NCBI GenBank assembly: GCA_964498755.1
Contig: CAZCIB010000061.1
Coordinates: 1-10,846, forward strand
Source of the DNA: RZZS01 sp964498755
Lineage (GTDB): Bacteria > Pseudomonadota > Alphaproteobacteria > Micavibrionales > Micavibrionaceae
Direction of reading: 5' to 3'
Length of the DNA stretch: 10,846 nucleotides
Shown in pieces: positions 1 to 5,583 of the stretch (positions within the stretch are counted from its first letter, which is position 1; the number at the start of each line of letters is the position of its first letter). A program made the translations under genes and the position numbers. Under the pieces are notes generated by a model. The model ran no database searches and was not told where the DNA came from. It saw nothing but the letters and a program-made list of their open reading frames with translations.

Positions 1-14
1 ATTAAACTGGGCGC

Positions 15-794
15 ATGAAAACGCCGCTTTACTGGAAACACATATCTTTTCTTATGCTCTGCGCCTTGATAGCGGGCCTTCTGCCCGCCCACGCGCATGC
101 GCTTGGAGATCGGCCGGTCAGGTCATTTTCCCAGAATTTCAAGGTGATTGTCACGGTCGAAACGCCGGAAGGGTTGAAGAGCGGTTACGCGGTGCGGCGG
201 ATCGGCAATGCCGCGCCCCTGATCAACCTGCCCGACGTCGGCAACGCGGCGAGCGTGCGCGGCGAGGCCGTGGCGGTTGATCTGGGCGAGCGCGGCGTGT
301 TGTTCGCCCTCATCTCGCATTATTCCGACAACGAATTCTACAACGCTTTCCCGCTGCCCGGCGAGAGAATCGGAATCGGAGGCTCGTCGGAAAGAGGCAT
401 CGCCTATTACGCGACGCTCAAACCCGGCGACAGGGGCGCGCTCAATCCGCGATTCTTCCCCGGCTATCCGAAACTCGTCACCTTCACCGATATGAACGAT
501 CCGAAGTCCGTGACGCTGGCGCAAAAATGGCAACAATGCACAGCGGGGATCTCCGAAGAGGCGGAGAAAAAATGCCGCAAGCACGGCGGCGCCTATCTCG
601 TCGAGGACAGGTTCGAGGAACTGTTCGGCGCGGGCGTCAAGCTCAAGGATATCGTCTTCGAGATCACTGAGGAAGAGGTGACGAGAGGTAAAGCAGAACC
701 TTACTTGCCTGAATTCGATGACGAATTTTGGGCTTGGTTTAAAAAACTTAAATACGGTGACCCCAGACGAATCACAGAAGCTAATTTTAAATAG
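15..794 (+). CDS. Exported protein of unknown function
   Basis: A 259-residue protein with a clear Sec signal peptide: a Lys-containing start, a hydrophobic core at about residues 11-24 and an AHA-type cleavage site near residue 29, so the mature part is periplasmic or exported. The mature part has no membrane segment. Conserved-looking blocks are VTVETPEGLKSG (47-58), VRGEAVAVDLG (81-91), YPKLVTFTDMNDPKSV (151-166) and, near the end, FGAGVKLKDIVFEIT (204-218) followed by VTRG. From memory, blocks of this kind recur in an unnamed alphaproteobacterial family, and their presence at both ends suggests the protein is complete. Two cysteines (175, 187) could form a disulfide. The function is unknown. 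Base composition drops sharply in the last 100 bases. It lies 12 bases ahead of the lipase-like fragment, whose ribosome site overlaps its stop, so the two were probably one transcript. Confidence 0.8.
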   Translation: MKTPLYWKHISFLMLCALIAGLLPAHAHALGDRPVRSFSQNFKVIVTVETPEGLKSGYAVRRIGNAAPLINLPDVGNAASVRGEAVAVDLGERGVLFALISHYSDNEFYNAFPLPGERIGIGGSSERGIAYYATLKPGDRGALNPRFFPGYPKLVTFTDMNDPKSVTLAQKWQQCTAGISEEAEKKCRKHGGAYLVEDRFEELFGAGVKLKDIVFEITEEEVTRGKAEPYLPEFDDEFWAWFKKLKYGDPRRITEANFK

Positions 795-797
795 GAG
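793..797 (+). promoter_or_regulatory. Ribosome binding site of the lipase-like gene
   Basis: AGGAG begins inside the TAG stop of the preceding gene and lies 9 bases before the ATG at 807. It supports that start and suggests translational linkage of the two genes. Confidence 0.7.
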
Positions 798-806
798 AGT
801 AAAGAA

Positions 807-1256
807 ATGAGCAATCTTAATCCTGAACTATTCAAAGCGATACTTGCGATGGATTCCTACAATCGAGGGTATGATGCAAGCATTCAGTTAACTGGAAGTC
901 AAGTTGGAAATGCGAGCATCAAGACTGATTCGCAGATTCTTGGAACAACGGTTGTTGATGGCCAAACAGTTGATAGGCATGAAACAATCGGCTTCTACGC
1001 CCTCGCTTACGACTATGACGGCGAGACGGTGATTTCGTACCGCGGGACGGATTATCCGGAGGATGATACATTCCCTGCAAGAGACATAGAACACGGCTGG
1101 ACACTCGGCGGGGGGATGACTTCAAGAAAGAGGGACGCAATAAATTCATTATGTCCCCGAAAGTTAAAACGAGGCGAAACCGGCCTTCATTTTTCTCACC
1201 GCCAAGACGCCAGGCGCGCCAAGAGAACGGCGGTCTTCGCGCGCGTCAGCGCGTAA
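807..1256 (+). pseudogene. Truncated class-3-lipase-like gene, N-terminal part only
   Basis: The 149-residue ORF begins like lipase (class 3) family proteins of alphaproteobacteria. It has an N-terminal helix with ILAMDSYNRGYDAS (12-25) and then IGFYALAYDYDGETVISYRGTD (61-82), the strand-plus-RGT block that precedes the oxyanion region in this fold. The likeness stops near residue 104 (about base 1118). The rest, TSRKRDAINSLCPRKL and onward, is basic and repeat-derived: bases 1132-1157 are a palindrome and 1198-1223 a dispersed-repeat motif. The GxSxG nucleophile elbow and the catalytic Asp and His, expected 60 or more residues further on, are missing, so the product cannot be an active lipase. 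I call it a remnant cut by repeat insertion or deletion. The family call rests on one strong block, and a short stand-alone protein cannot be excluded. Confidence 0.6.
1132..1157. repeat. REP-like palindrome at the lipase break point
   Basis: A 26-base imperfect palindrome with GGGAC at one end and GTCCC at the other around an AT-rich centre (AATAAATTCATT). Most of the inner positions are symmetric, and several of the others would pair as G-U in RNA. GGGGAC/GTCCCC-bounded hairpins of this kind are often seen beside REP-associated tyrosine transposases. No such transposase is in the window. Confidence 0.55.
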
Positions 1257-1257
1257 A

Positions 1258-1316
1258 AAAATCAGGTCTTTATAGTCAATTGAATAAATAACAATCCATT
1301 TTTGCGGCCTGATTTT
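1258..1316. repeat. 9-bp perfect inverted repeat with AT-rich loop
   Basis: AAAATCAGG (1258-1266) and CCTGATTTT (1308-1316) are exact reverse complements around a 41-base, mostly A/T loop. A run of T follows the right arm's core, and a run of A precedes the left arm, so it could act as a bidirectional terminator, although the loop is long for that. Confidence 0.5.
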
Positions 1317-1331
1317 CGCTAAAAAGTTTTA

Positions 1332-1407
1332 AACTACAGAGATCGCAGAGGGCGCAGAGTCTTTTAAAGAGCTTATATTCTCTGCGTTCTCTGCGCGCTC
1401 TGTAGTT
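1332..1407. repeat. Large hairpin with arms of 9-base CAGAG units
   Basis: Arms 1332-1359 and 1380-1407 are 28 bases each, with a 20-base loop; 24 of 28 positions are complementary. Each arm is AACTACAGAG followed by two 9-base units ending in CGCAGAG. The four mismatches fall exactly on the two-base spacers that open each 9-base unit (AT against CG, GG against AA). Dispersed repeats of the ACAGAG-xx-CAGAG type occur in many bacterial genomes, with no function that I know of. Confidence 0.75.
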
Positions 1408-1450
1408 ATAAAAATACGCTGCGCGCGGCTGCATAAAGCCGAAGCGAATG

Positions 1451-1472
1451 GCGCATTAATTATTCAATGCGC
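1451..1472. repeat. Small perfect hairpin
   Basis: GCGCATT (1451-1457) and AATGCGC (1466-1472) form a perfect 7-bp stem with an 8-base A/T loop. A second copy of TTCAATGCGC lies at 1495-1504. Confidence 0.5.
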
Positions 1473-1500
1473 TATAACGTGGCCGCCATTGGTTTTCAAT

Positions 1501-1524
1501 GCGCCTTCGGCGCGGCATGCCGCG
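1501..1524. repeat. Adjacent GC-rich palindromes
   Basis: GCGCC-TTC-GGCGC (1501-1513) overlaps the perfect 14-base palindrome CGCGGCATGCCGCG (1511-1524). They can fold alternately but not together. They abut the right outer arm of the composite element. Confidence 0.5.
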
Positions 1525-1562
1525 TAAGCTTGGCGTCTTGGCGTCTTGGCGGTTTAAAATTC

Positions 1563-1724
1563 TAGAGCGTTTTTGAAAATGAATGAGAACAGGAAATCAC
1601 CCAGACGCCCCCACTTTGGCCCTCACCCGCAAGCGGGGGAGGACTACGAGGCCCGGCTTTGGAGAAGACAAAGCCCAGACCGCAGTGGGTGGGGGCATAT
1701 TCCTGACAATCTGAAAAAGCTCTA
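1563..1724. mobile_element. MITE-like element with TA ends (IS630/Tc1-type candidate)
   Basis: The ends are inverted copies: TAGAGCGTTTTT at 1563-1574, and on the other strand TAGAGCTTTTTCA from 1724 to 1712, one base different in spacing. The outermost bases on both sides are TA, the target duplicated by IS630/Tc1-mariner elements. Inside are a 10-bp hairpin with one mismatch and a two-base loop (1621-1642), a GGCTTT/AAAGCC hairpin (1655-1660/1670-1675), and GCCCCCACT at 1606-1614 opposed by AGTGGGTGGGGGC at 1684-1696. The length is 162 bases with no ORF. The call is by structure only, since no transposase or second copy is visible. Confidence 0.5.
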
Positions 1725-1789
1725 ACGCCAGACGCATATCTGAAAAACACCCAATTCCAAACCCGATAAAACTCCGCTACACTGAAAGT

Positions 1790-2488
1790 ATGAGACGCTC
1801 CGAACGCGGCAACGTCATGATATATATTCTGATCGGCACGGCCTTGTTCGCCGCGCTGGGATTTGCCGTGGCGCAAAGCAACCGCGGCAGCGGCGACGCG
1901 CTCTCGGCCGAGCGCAACAGTCTGTCCGCCTCGGAAATCATTGAATACGGCACGCTGCTCTCTAACGCCGCGAGCCAGCTTAAATTGCGCGGCTTCGGCG
2001 ATACCGGGCTTAGCTTTAAAAACAATATCGAAACCGGCTATGTCGACGGCAATTGCAGCGAGGACGCCTGCCGCATTTTCGAACCCGACGGCGGCGGCGT
2101 GGTTTACGCCGCGCCGTCAACGGACTGGCTGGATACGGCGCAAAGCGCGCTGCCCGGATATGGCCGCTGGAACATCACCGGCAATAACGCGGTAACGCGC
2201 GTCGGCAACGACGCCACGCCGGACCTTGTCGCCTTCCTGCCCTATATCAAGCGCGATATCTGCGTCGAGATCAACGACAAGCTCGGCCTGAACAACCCCG
2301 CCGGAGCCCCGCCGCAGCTCGGCGCCGTGATCGACACCTACAATAATCTTTATGATGGCGCGTATGCCACCGGCGCGACGCTGGAACTGCCTGCCATAGA
2401 TCAAGGCAGGCGCGCCGGATGCTTCGAGGGCAACACGACTCCACCGGACGGGACGTATCATTTCTTTCAAGTCCTGATCGGACGTTGA
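1790..2488 (+). CDS. Pilin-like membrane-anchored protein, function unknown
   Basis: The 232-residue protein opens with a short basic leader, MRRSERG, followed by NVMIYILIGTALFAALGFAV, one hydrophobic helix at about residues 8-28. This is the layout of type IV pilins and type II secretion pseudopilins, where a prepilin peptidase would cut after Gly7. Position 5 of the mature form would be Tyr instead of the conserved Glu, so it is an atypical member or only a look-alike with an uncleaved anchor. Residues 30-60 are helix-prone, and the rest looks globular with four cysteines (about 84, 89, 157 and 211) that could form two disulfides, which suits an exported domain. No pilus assembly gene lies nearby, and it appears to be transcribed alone. 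The ATG is preceded by GAAAG at a short distance. It converges with cysS, with 9 bases between the stops. Confidence 0.7.
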   Translation: MRRSERGNVMIYILIGTALFAALGFAVAQSNRGSGDALSAERNSLSASEIIEYGTLLSNAASQLKLRGFGDTGLSFKNNIETGYVDGNCSEDACRIFEPDGGGVVYAAPSTDWLDTAQSALPGYGRWNITGNNAVTRVGNDATPDLVAFLPYIKRDICVEINDKLGLNNPAGAPPQLGAVIDTYNNLYDGAYATGATLELPAIDQGRRAGCFEGNTTPPDGTYHFFQVLIGR

Positions 2489-2497
2489 TTAGGCCTG

Positions 2498-3895
2498 CTA
2501 CTTTTTCCGCCAGACCGCGCCCTGCGGCGTGTCTTCGATTGTGACGCCTTCGGCGGCGAGTTGATCGCGGATTTCGTCGGCGCGCGCGAAATCCTTGTTT
2601 TTCCGCGCCTGCTGGCGCTCTTCCAGTAACGCGTCGATACGGGTGGCGTCATCGTTAGTTTCCGCATCATGGTCGTAGCCGAGCCATGCGTCCGGATCGG
2701 ATTGCAGCAGGCCTAGCAATTCCGCGCTGGCCAGAATTTCGCCCTTGATCCGGGATTGTTCGTCCATGCTCTCCGCCTCGCCCGCGCTTTTGGTCAGCGC
2801 GCTTAAGGCCGCAAGCGCTTTGGGCGTGTTAAGATCGTCGCACATCGCCGCAAGAACCGGCGCCGCTACTTTCGGCTCCGCCGGGACGGGTGTCTCTTTA
2901 AGCTCGCGCAAATGCTGGTACATACGATCAAGGGTCTTTTTCGCCTGGTAAAGGCCCGTCTCGGTCCAGTCGAGCGGCTGGCGGTAATGCCCGTTCATCA
3001 GGGCGTAACGGATCGCCTCGCCGGGCATGCTCTGAACCAGATCGTGCGCAAGAATGATATTGCCGATCGATTTCGACATCTTCTCGCCCTCGACCGTCAC
3101 AAAGCCGTTATGCATCCAGTAACGCGCATAAGAAGTCGCGTCATGCTCTGTGTTATGCGCGCAGCAGCTTTGGGCGATTTCGTTTTCATGATGCGGGAAT
3201 TTGAGGTCCGCCCCGCCGCCGTGAATATCGAAGGGCAGGCCGAGATGCTTTTCCGCCATCGCCGAGCATTCGATATGCCAACCCGGACGCCCGCGCCCCC
3301 AAGGGCTGTCCCAGCCCGGCTGATCGTCGCTGGAAGGTTTCCAGAGCACAAAATCCGCCGGGTCTTTTTTATAGGGCGCAACTTCGACGCGGGAACCGGC
3401 GATCTGCTCATCCCGGCTTCTGCCGGATAAAGCGCCGTATTGATCGTATGAGGGCACGTTGAACATGACATGGCCCTCATTGGCGTAGGCATGGCCTTCG
3501 TCGATCAGCTTTTGAATAAGCGCGATCATTTCGGGGATCGTTTCGGTGGCCAGCGGCTGGATGTCCGGCGCGGCGACGCCCAGCGCGGCCATGTCCTCGT
3601 TATAAATGCGCGCATATTTGCGGGTGATCGCGCCGATATCCTCGCCCGATTCTTCGGCGGCTCTGATGATTTTATCGTCAACGTCCGTAATATTCGAAAC
3701 GTACGTGACTTTGGGATAAATGGTCCGCAACAGCCGCGCCAGCAGATCAAACGCCACGGCCATGCGCGCATTGCCGATATGCGCGTAATTATAAACCGTC
3801 GGCCCGCAGGCGTAGATACGCGCATGCGCGGTGTCAATCGGCGCGAAAACCTGTTTTTTCCGGCTTAGGGAATCGTAGAGCGTCAGTTCGGGCAT
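2498..3895 (-). CDS. cysS: Cysteinyl-tRNA synthetase
   Basis: A 465-residue class I aminoacyl-tRNA synthetase that charges tRNA-Cys with cysteine in the cytoplasm, of usual length (E. coli 461). The HIGH signature is at 39-42 (YAHIGNAR) and KMSKS at 272-276. The catalytic zinc site that selects cysteine is complete: Cys30 (YACGPTVYN), Cys210 (GWHIECSAM), His235 and Glu239 (FPHHENEIAQ). The C-terminal tRNA-binding tail, ARADEIRDQLAAEGVTIEDT to VWRKK, is also typical. GGTGGAG (minus strand, about 3913-3907) is the ribosome site, 11 bases before the ATG. Upstream on the same strand, 71 bases away, is a 37-codon cysteine-rich ORF, and the interval can form alternative hairpins, one of which covers this ribosome site. 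Regulation by cysteine or charged tRNA-Cys is therefore worth considering. Confidence 0.98.
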   Translation of the reverse strand: MPELTLYDSLSRKKQVFAPIDTAHARIYACGPTVYNYAHIGNARMAVAFDLLARLLRTIYPKVTYVSNITDVDDKIIRAAEESGEDIGAITRKYARIYNEDMAALGVAAPDIQPLATETIPEMIALIQKLIDEGHAYANEGHVMFNVPSYDQYGALSGRSRDEQIAGSRVEVAPYKKDPADFVLWKPSSDDQPGWDSPWGRGRPGWHIECSAMAEKHLGLPFDIHGGGADLKFPHHENEIAQSCCAHNTEHDATSYARYWMHNGFVTVEGEKMSKSIGNIILAHDLVQSMPGEAIRYALMNGHYRQPLDWTETGLYQAKKTLDRMYQHLRELKETPVPAEPKVAAPVLAAMCDDLNTPKALAALSALTKSAGEAESMDEQSRIKGEILASAELLGLLQSDPDAWLGYDHDAETNDDATRIDALLEERQQARKNKDFARADEIRDQLAAEGVTIEDTPQGAVWRKK

Positions 3896-3902
3896 GTGTT
3901 TT

Positions 3903-3959
3903 GTTTCTCCACCGTAAAACTCTCTCCCTGAAAGGAGAGGTTTATCTTCAGGGAGAAAC
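3903..3959 (-). promoter_or_regulatory. Candidate cysS leader with competing hairpins and anti-Shine-Dalgarno
   Basis: Read on the minus strand, between the cysteine-rich ORF and cysS, three helices are possible. (1) TCTCCCTGAA (3956-3947) with TTCAGGGAGA (3932-3923): perfect 10 bp, 14-base loop. (2) CTCTCC (3939-3934) with GGAGAG (3927-3922): 6 bp. (3) GTTTCTCC (3959-3952) with GGAGAAAC (3910-3903), which contains the cysS Shine-Dalgarno: perfect 8 bp. Helix 1 excludes both others because it shares strands with each. Helix 1 is followed by only four U, so it is a poor intrinsic terminator. The layout fits control of translation start better than transcription attenuation. Pairings were found by eye, with no energies computed. 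Confidence 0.45.
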
Positions 3960-3966
3960 TAGCAGA

Positions 3967-4080
3967 TCAGGAACAGCACGCGCAATCGCAAGAGCCGCCG
4001 CAAGAGCAGGTATGACTGTCCGCGCAGCATGCGCAATCGCAGCCGCAACCTTCACTGGATAAGTTCATGTCTTGAGTCAT
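3967..4080 (-). CDS. 37-residue cysteine-rich small protein or cysteine leader peptide
   Basis: An ORF of 38 codons reading MTQDMNLSSEG and then 11 cysteines in 25 residues, at 12, 14, 16, 18, 19, 25, 27, 31, 33, 35 and 36. Ten are TGC and one TGT. The hexapeptide CDCACC occurs twice (14-19 and 31-36), and the DNA repeats as well, so the ORF carries an internal duplication. GGA lies 9-11 bases before the ATG. CxC and CxCC spacing is typical of metallothioneins, and one His and three Asp (residues 15, 21, 32) could assist metal binding. A poly-Cys ORF directly upstream of cysS is also what a cysteine-sensing leader peptide would look like, as known for poly-Cys leaders in mycobacteria. There is no signal peptide or membrane segment. 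Its own promoter must lie in, or reach into, the first part of folE, because only 51 bases separate the two divergent starts. Confidence 0.65.
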   Translation of the reverse strand: MTQDMNLSSEGCGCDCACCADSHTCSCGGSCDCACCS

Positions 4081-4131
4081 ATTATGTTTTCCATTACAAG
4101 AGAACGCTAACCTTTAGATCGTAACACGAAA

Positions 4132-4737
4132 ATGGCGAAAATAGAACCTTTTACCCAGAAGAGCGACTCTCAATATCCCACGCGCGAGGAAGCCGAGAAG
4201 GCCGTTGAAGTTCTGCTCCGCTACATCGGCGAAGAACCGCAGCGCGAAGGCCTGCGCGAAACGCCGGCGCGATACGTGCGCGCGTTCGAGGAGTTTTTCG
4301 AAGGATACAAACAAGACCCGCGCGGCGTGTTGCAAAAAACCTTTGAGGATATTGAAAATTACGACGACATGGTGCTCGTGCGGAACATCGATTTCGTCTC
4401 GCATTGCGAGCATCACATCGCCGCCATCATCGGCACGGCCCATGTCGCCTACTGGCCGGACCAGCGTGTCGTGGGAATCAGCAAGCTCGCCCGCGTCGTC
4501 GATATTTGCGCGAAACGCCTGACATCACAGGAAAACATGACGACGCAGATCACGGACGCGATTAACGATGTCCTCGCGCCCAAGGGCGTCGCGGTCCTGA
4601 TCGAGGCGAACCACCAGTGCATGAGCACGCGCGGCGCGGGTAAAGCCCACTCCTCAACGGTCACAACGACCTTCACCGGGATTTTCGATACCGACCGCGA
4701 CGTGAGAGAGCGGTTTTTGGGTCTGACGCGCCTGTAA
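4132..4737 (+). CDS. folE: GTP cyclohydrolase I (type IA)
   Basis: A 201-residue homodecameric enzyme that converts GTP to 7,8-dihydroneopterin triphosphate, the first step of folate synthesis. The zinc ligands are present: Cys92 and His95 in HCEHH (91-95) and Cys163 in HQCMSTRG (161-168). The substrate-binding block GISKLARVVD (115-124) and SQENMTTQI (132-140) are typical. The protein is about 20 residues shorter than E. coli FolE, the difference being at the N-terminus, which is variable in the family. I see no convincing Shine-Dalgarno before the ATG, so the message may have a weak or very short leader. It is divergent from the cysteine-rich ORF and converges on pheA. Confidence 0.97.
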   Translation: MAKIEPFTQKSDSQYPTREEAEKAVEVLLRYIGEEPQREGLRETPARYVRAFEEFFEGYKQDPRGVLQKTFEDIENYDDMVLVRNIDFVSHCEHHIAAIIGTAHVAYWPDQRVVGISKLARVVDICAKRLTSQENMTTQITDAINDVLAPKGVAVLIEANHQCMSTRGAGKAHSSTVTTTFTGIFDTDRDVRERFLGLTRL

Positions 4738-4740
4738 TTC

Positions 4741-5571
4741 TCACATCCCCCGGAACGGGTGCGCGGGGTACGAGCCGAGGAACTTTACCTCTGCCGCGTA
4801 GAAATTCAGCTCTTCGAGAGCGAGCTGCACAGCGCGGCTGTCCGGATGGCCTTCCATATCGACATAGAACTGCGCAGCCTGGAAATGCTCGTCGACGTAA
4901 GACTCCAGCTTCGTAAGGTTGACGCCGTTGGTCGCAAACCCGCCAAGCGCCTTGTACAGCGCGGCCGGGATATTGCGCACCCGGAAAAGGAGCGTGGTCA
5001 GAACCTTTTCAGTTTGCAGCGGGATCAGGCGTTCTTTGGACAAAACCAGAAACCGCGTCGTATTGTGGTCCGCGTCCTGAATATCGCTCTCTAGAATATC
5101 CAGTCCGTAGATCTCGGCCGCAAGCGGCGAGGCGATTGCCGCATAGGCCGGATCGTTCATCTCGGCGATTTCGGCGGCGGCCCCGGCGGTATCGGCGCGC
5201 ACTTCCTGTTGCAGGTTCATTTTGCGGATAAAGTTCCGGCACTGCGGCAAGGCGTGAATATGGCTCCAGATATATTTCAGATCCTCTTTTTTTGCGCCTT
5301 TCACGCCGAGCAGGGCGTGGCGGATCGGCTCAAAATGTTCGGCGATGATATACAGGTCTCCCCCGGGCAGGAGATGATGCACGTCCGCCACGCGCCCGGC
5401 GATGGTGTTGTCGACCGGGATCATCGCCAGCTTAGCCTCGCCATTCGTAACAGCGGCGAACGCGTCCTCAAACGCGGCGCACGGCAAGCTTTCCATGTCC
5501 GGATAGGCGGCGCGGCAGGCCATATCGCTGTACGCGCCCGGCACTCCGGAAAAGGCAATTTTTTCAGTCAT
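4741..5571 (-). CDS. pheA: Prephenate dehydratase
   Basis: A 276-residue cytoplasmic enzyme that converts prephenate to phenylpyruvate in phenylalanine synthesis. The catalytic domain spans about 1-180: FSGVPGAYSD (7-16), IPVDNTIAGRV (51-61), HALPQC (106-111) and NTTRFLVL (170-177), whose Thr-Thr-Arg-Phe motif carries the catalytic threonine. A C-terminal ACT domain follows (about 190-272), with GVNLTKLES (216-224) as the usual phenylalanine-binding segment, so feedback inhibition by phenylalanine is likely. There is no chorismate mutase domain, unlike the fused E. coli PheA. A strong AGGAAGGA ribosome site sits just before the ATG, in the 12-base gap after holC, so it is the last gene of pepA-holC-pheA. 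Its stop is 3 bases from that of folE. Confidence 0.95.
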   Translation of the reverse strand: MTEKIAFSGVPGAYSDMACRAAYPDMESLPCAAFEDAFAAVTNGEAKLAMIPVDNTIAGRVADVHHLLPGGDLYIIAEHFEPIRHALLGVKGAKKEDLKYIWSHIHALPQCRNFIRKMNLQQEVRADTAGAAAEIAEMNDPAYAAIASPLAAEIYGLDILESDIQDADHNTTRFLVLSKERLIPLQTEKVLTTLLFRVRNIPAALYKALGGFATNGVNLTKLESYVDEHFQAAQFYVDMEGHPDSRAVQLALEELNFYAAEVKFLGSYPAHPFRGM

Positions 5572-5583
5572 CCATAATCCTTC

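Larger units (their letters stand above)
1198..1553. repeat. Composite inverted-repeat element bounded by 8-base-unit arms
   Basis: The outer arms are 1198-1223 and 1529-1553. Reading inwards, both begin ACCGCCAAGACGCCA, identical over 15 bases, and both end in CGCCAAG. The right arm, read on the plus strand, is three 8-base units (CTTGGCGT, CTTGGCGT, CTTGGCGG). Between the arms lie a 9-bp inverted repeat (1258-1266/1308-1316), the 28-base arms at 1332-1407, and small hairpins at 1426-1441, 1451-1472, 1487-1501, 1501-1513 and 1511-1524. No coding potential is seen. It may be a non-autonomous mobile element or an accumulation of separate repeats. This covers most of the gene-free stretch 1257-1789. 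Confidence 0.6.

Noticed and set aside
1198..1553. CRISPR-like array from the periodic units
   Set aside because: The units are 8 or 9 bases, contiguous and in inverted pairs, with no spacers and no cas genes.
1562..1876. 104-codon minus-strand ORF with SPPPLAGEG segment
   Set aside because: The segment is the usual translation of a palindromic intergenic repeat (1621-1642), and the ORF runs through the MITE-like element into the pilin-like gene.
2912..3868. Plus-strand ORFs opposite cysS (2912-3430, 3470-3868)
   Set aside because: They are antisense to an unambiguous synthetase and show no motif or ribosome site of their own.
3923..3956. Intrinsic terminator after the Cys-rich ORF
   Set aside because: The stem is perfect, but only four U follow, three bases after it, and then the sequence turns GC-rich. 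Efficient termination looks unlikely, so it was kept only as part of the leader structure.
4081..4131. Zur or other metal-regulator box between folE and the Cys-rich ORF
   Set aside because: No dyad of sufficient length is present in the 51 bases.
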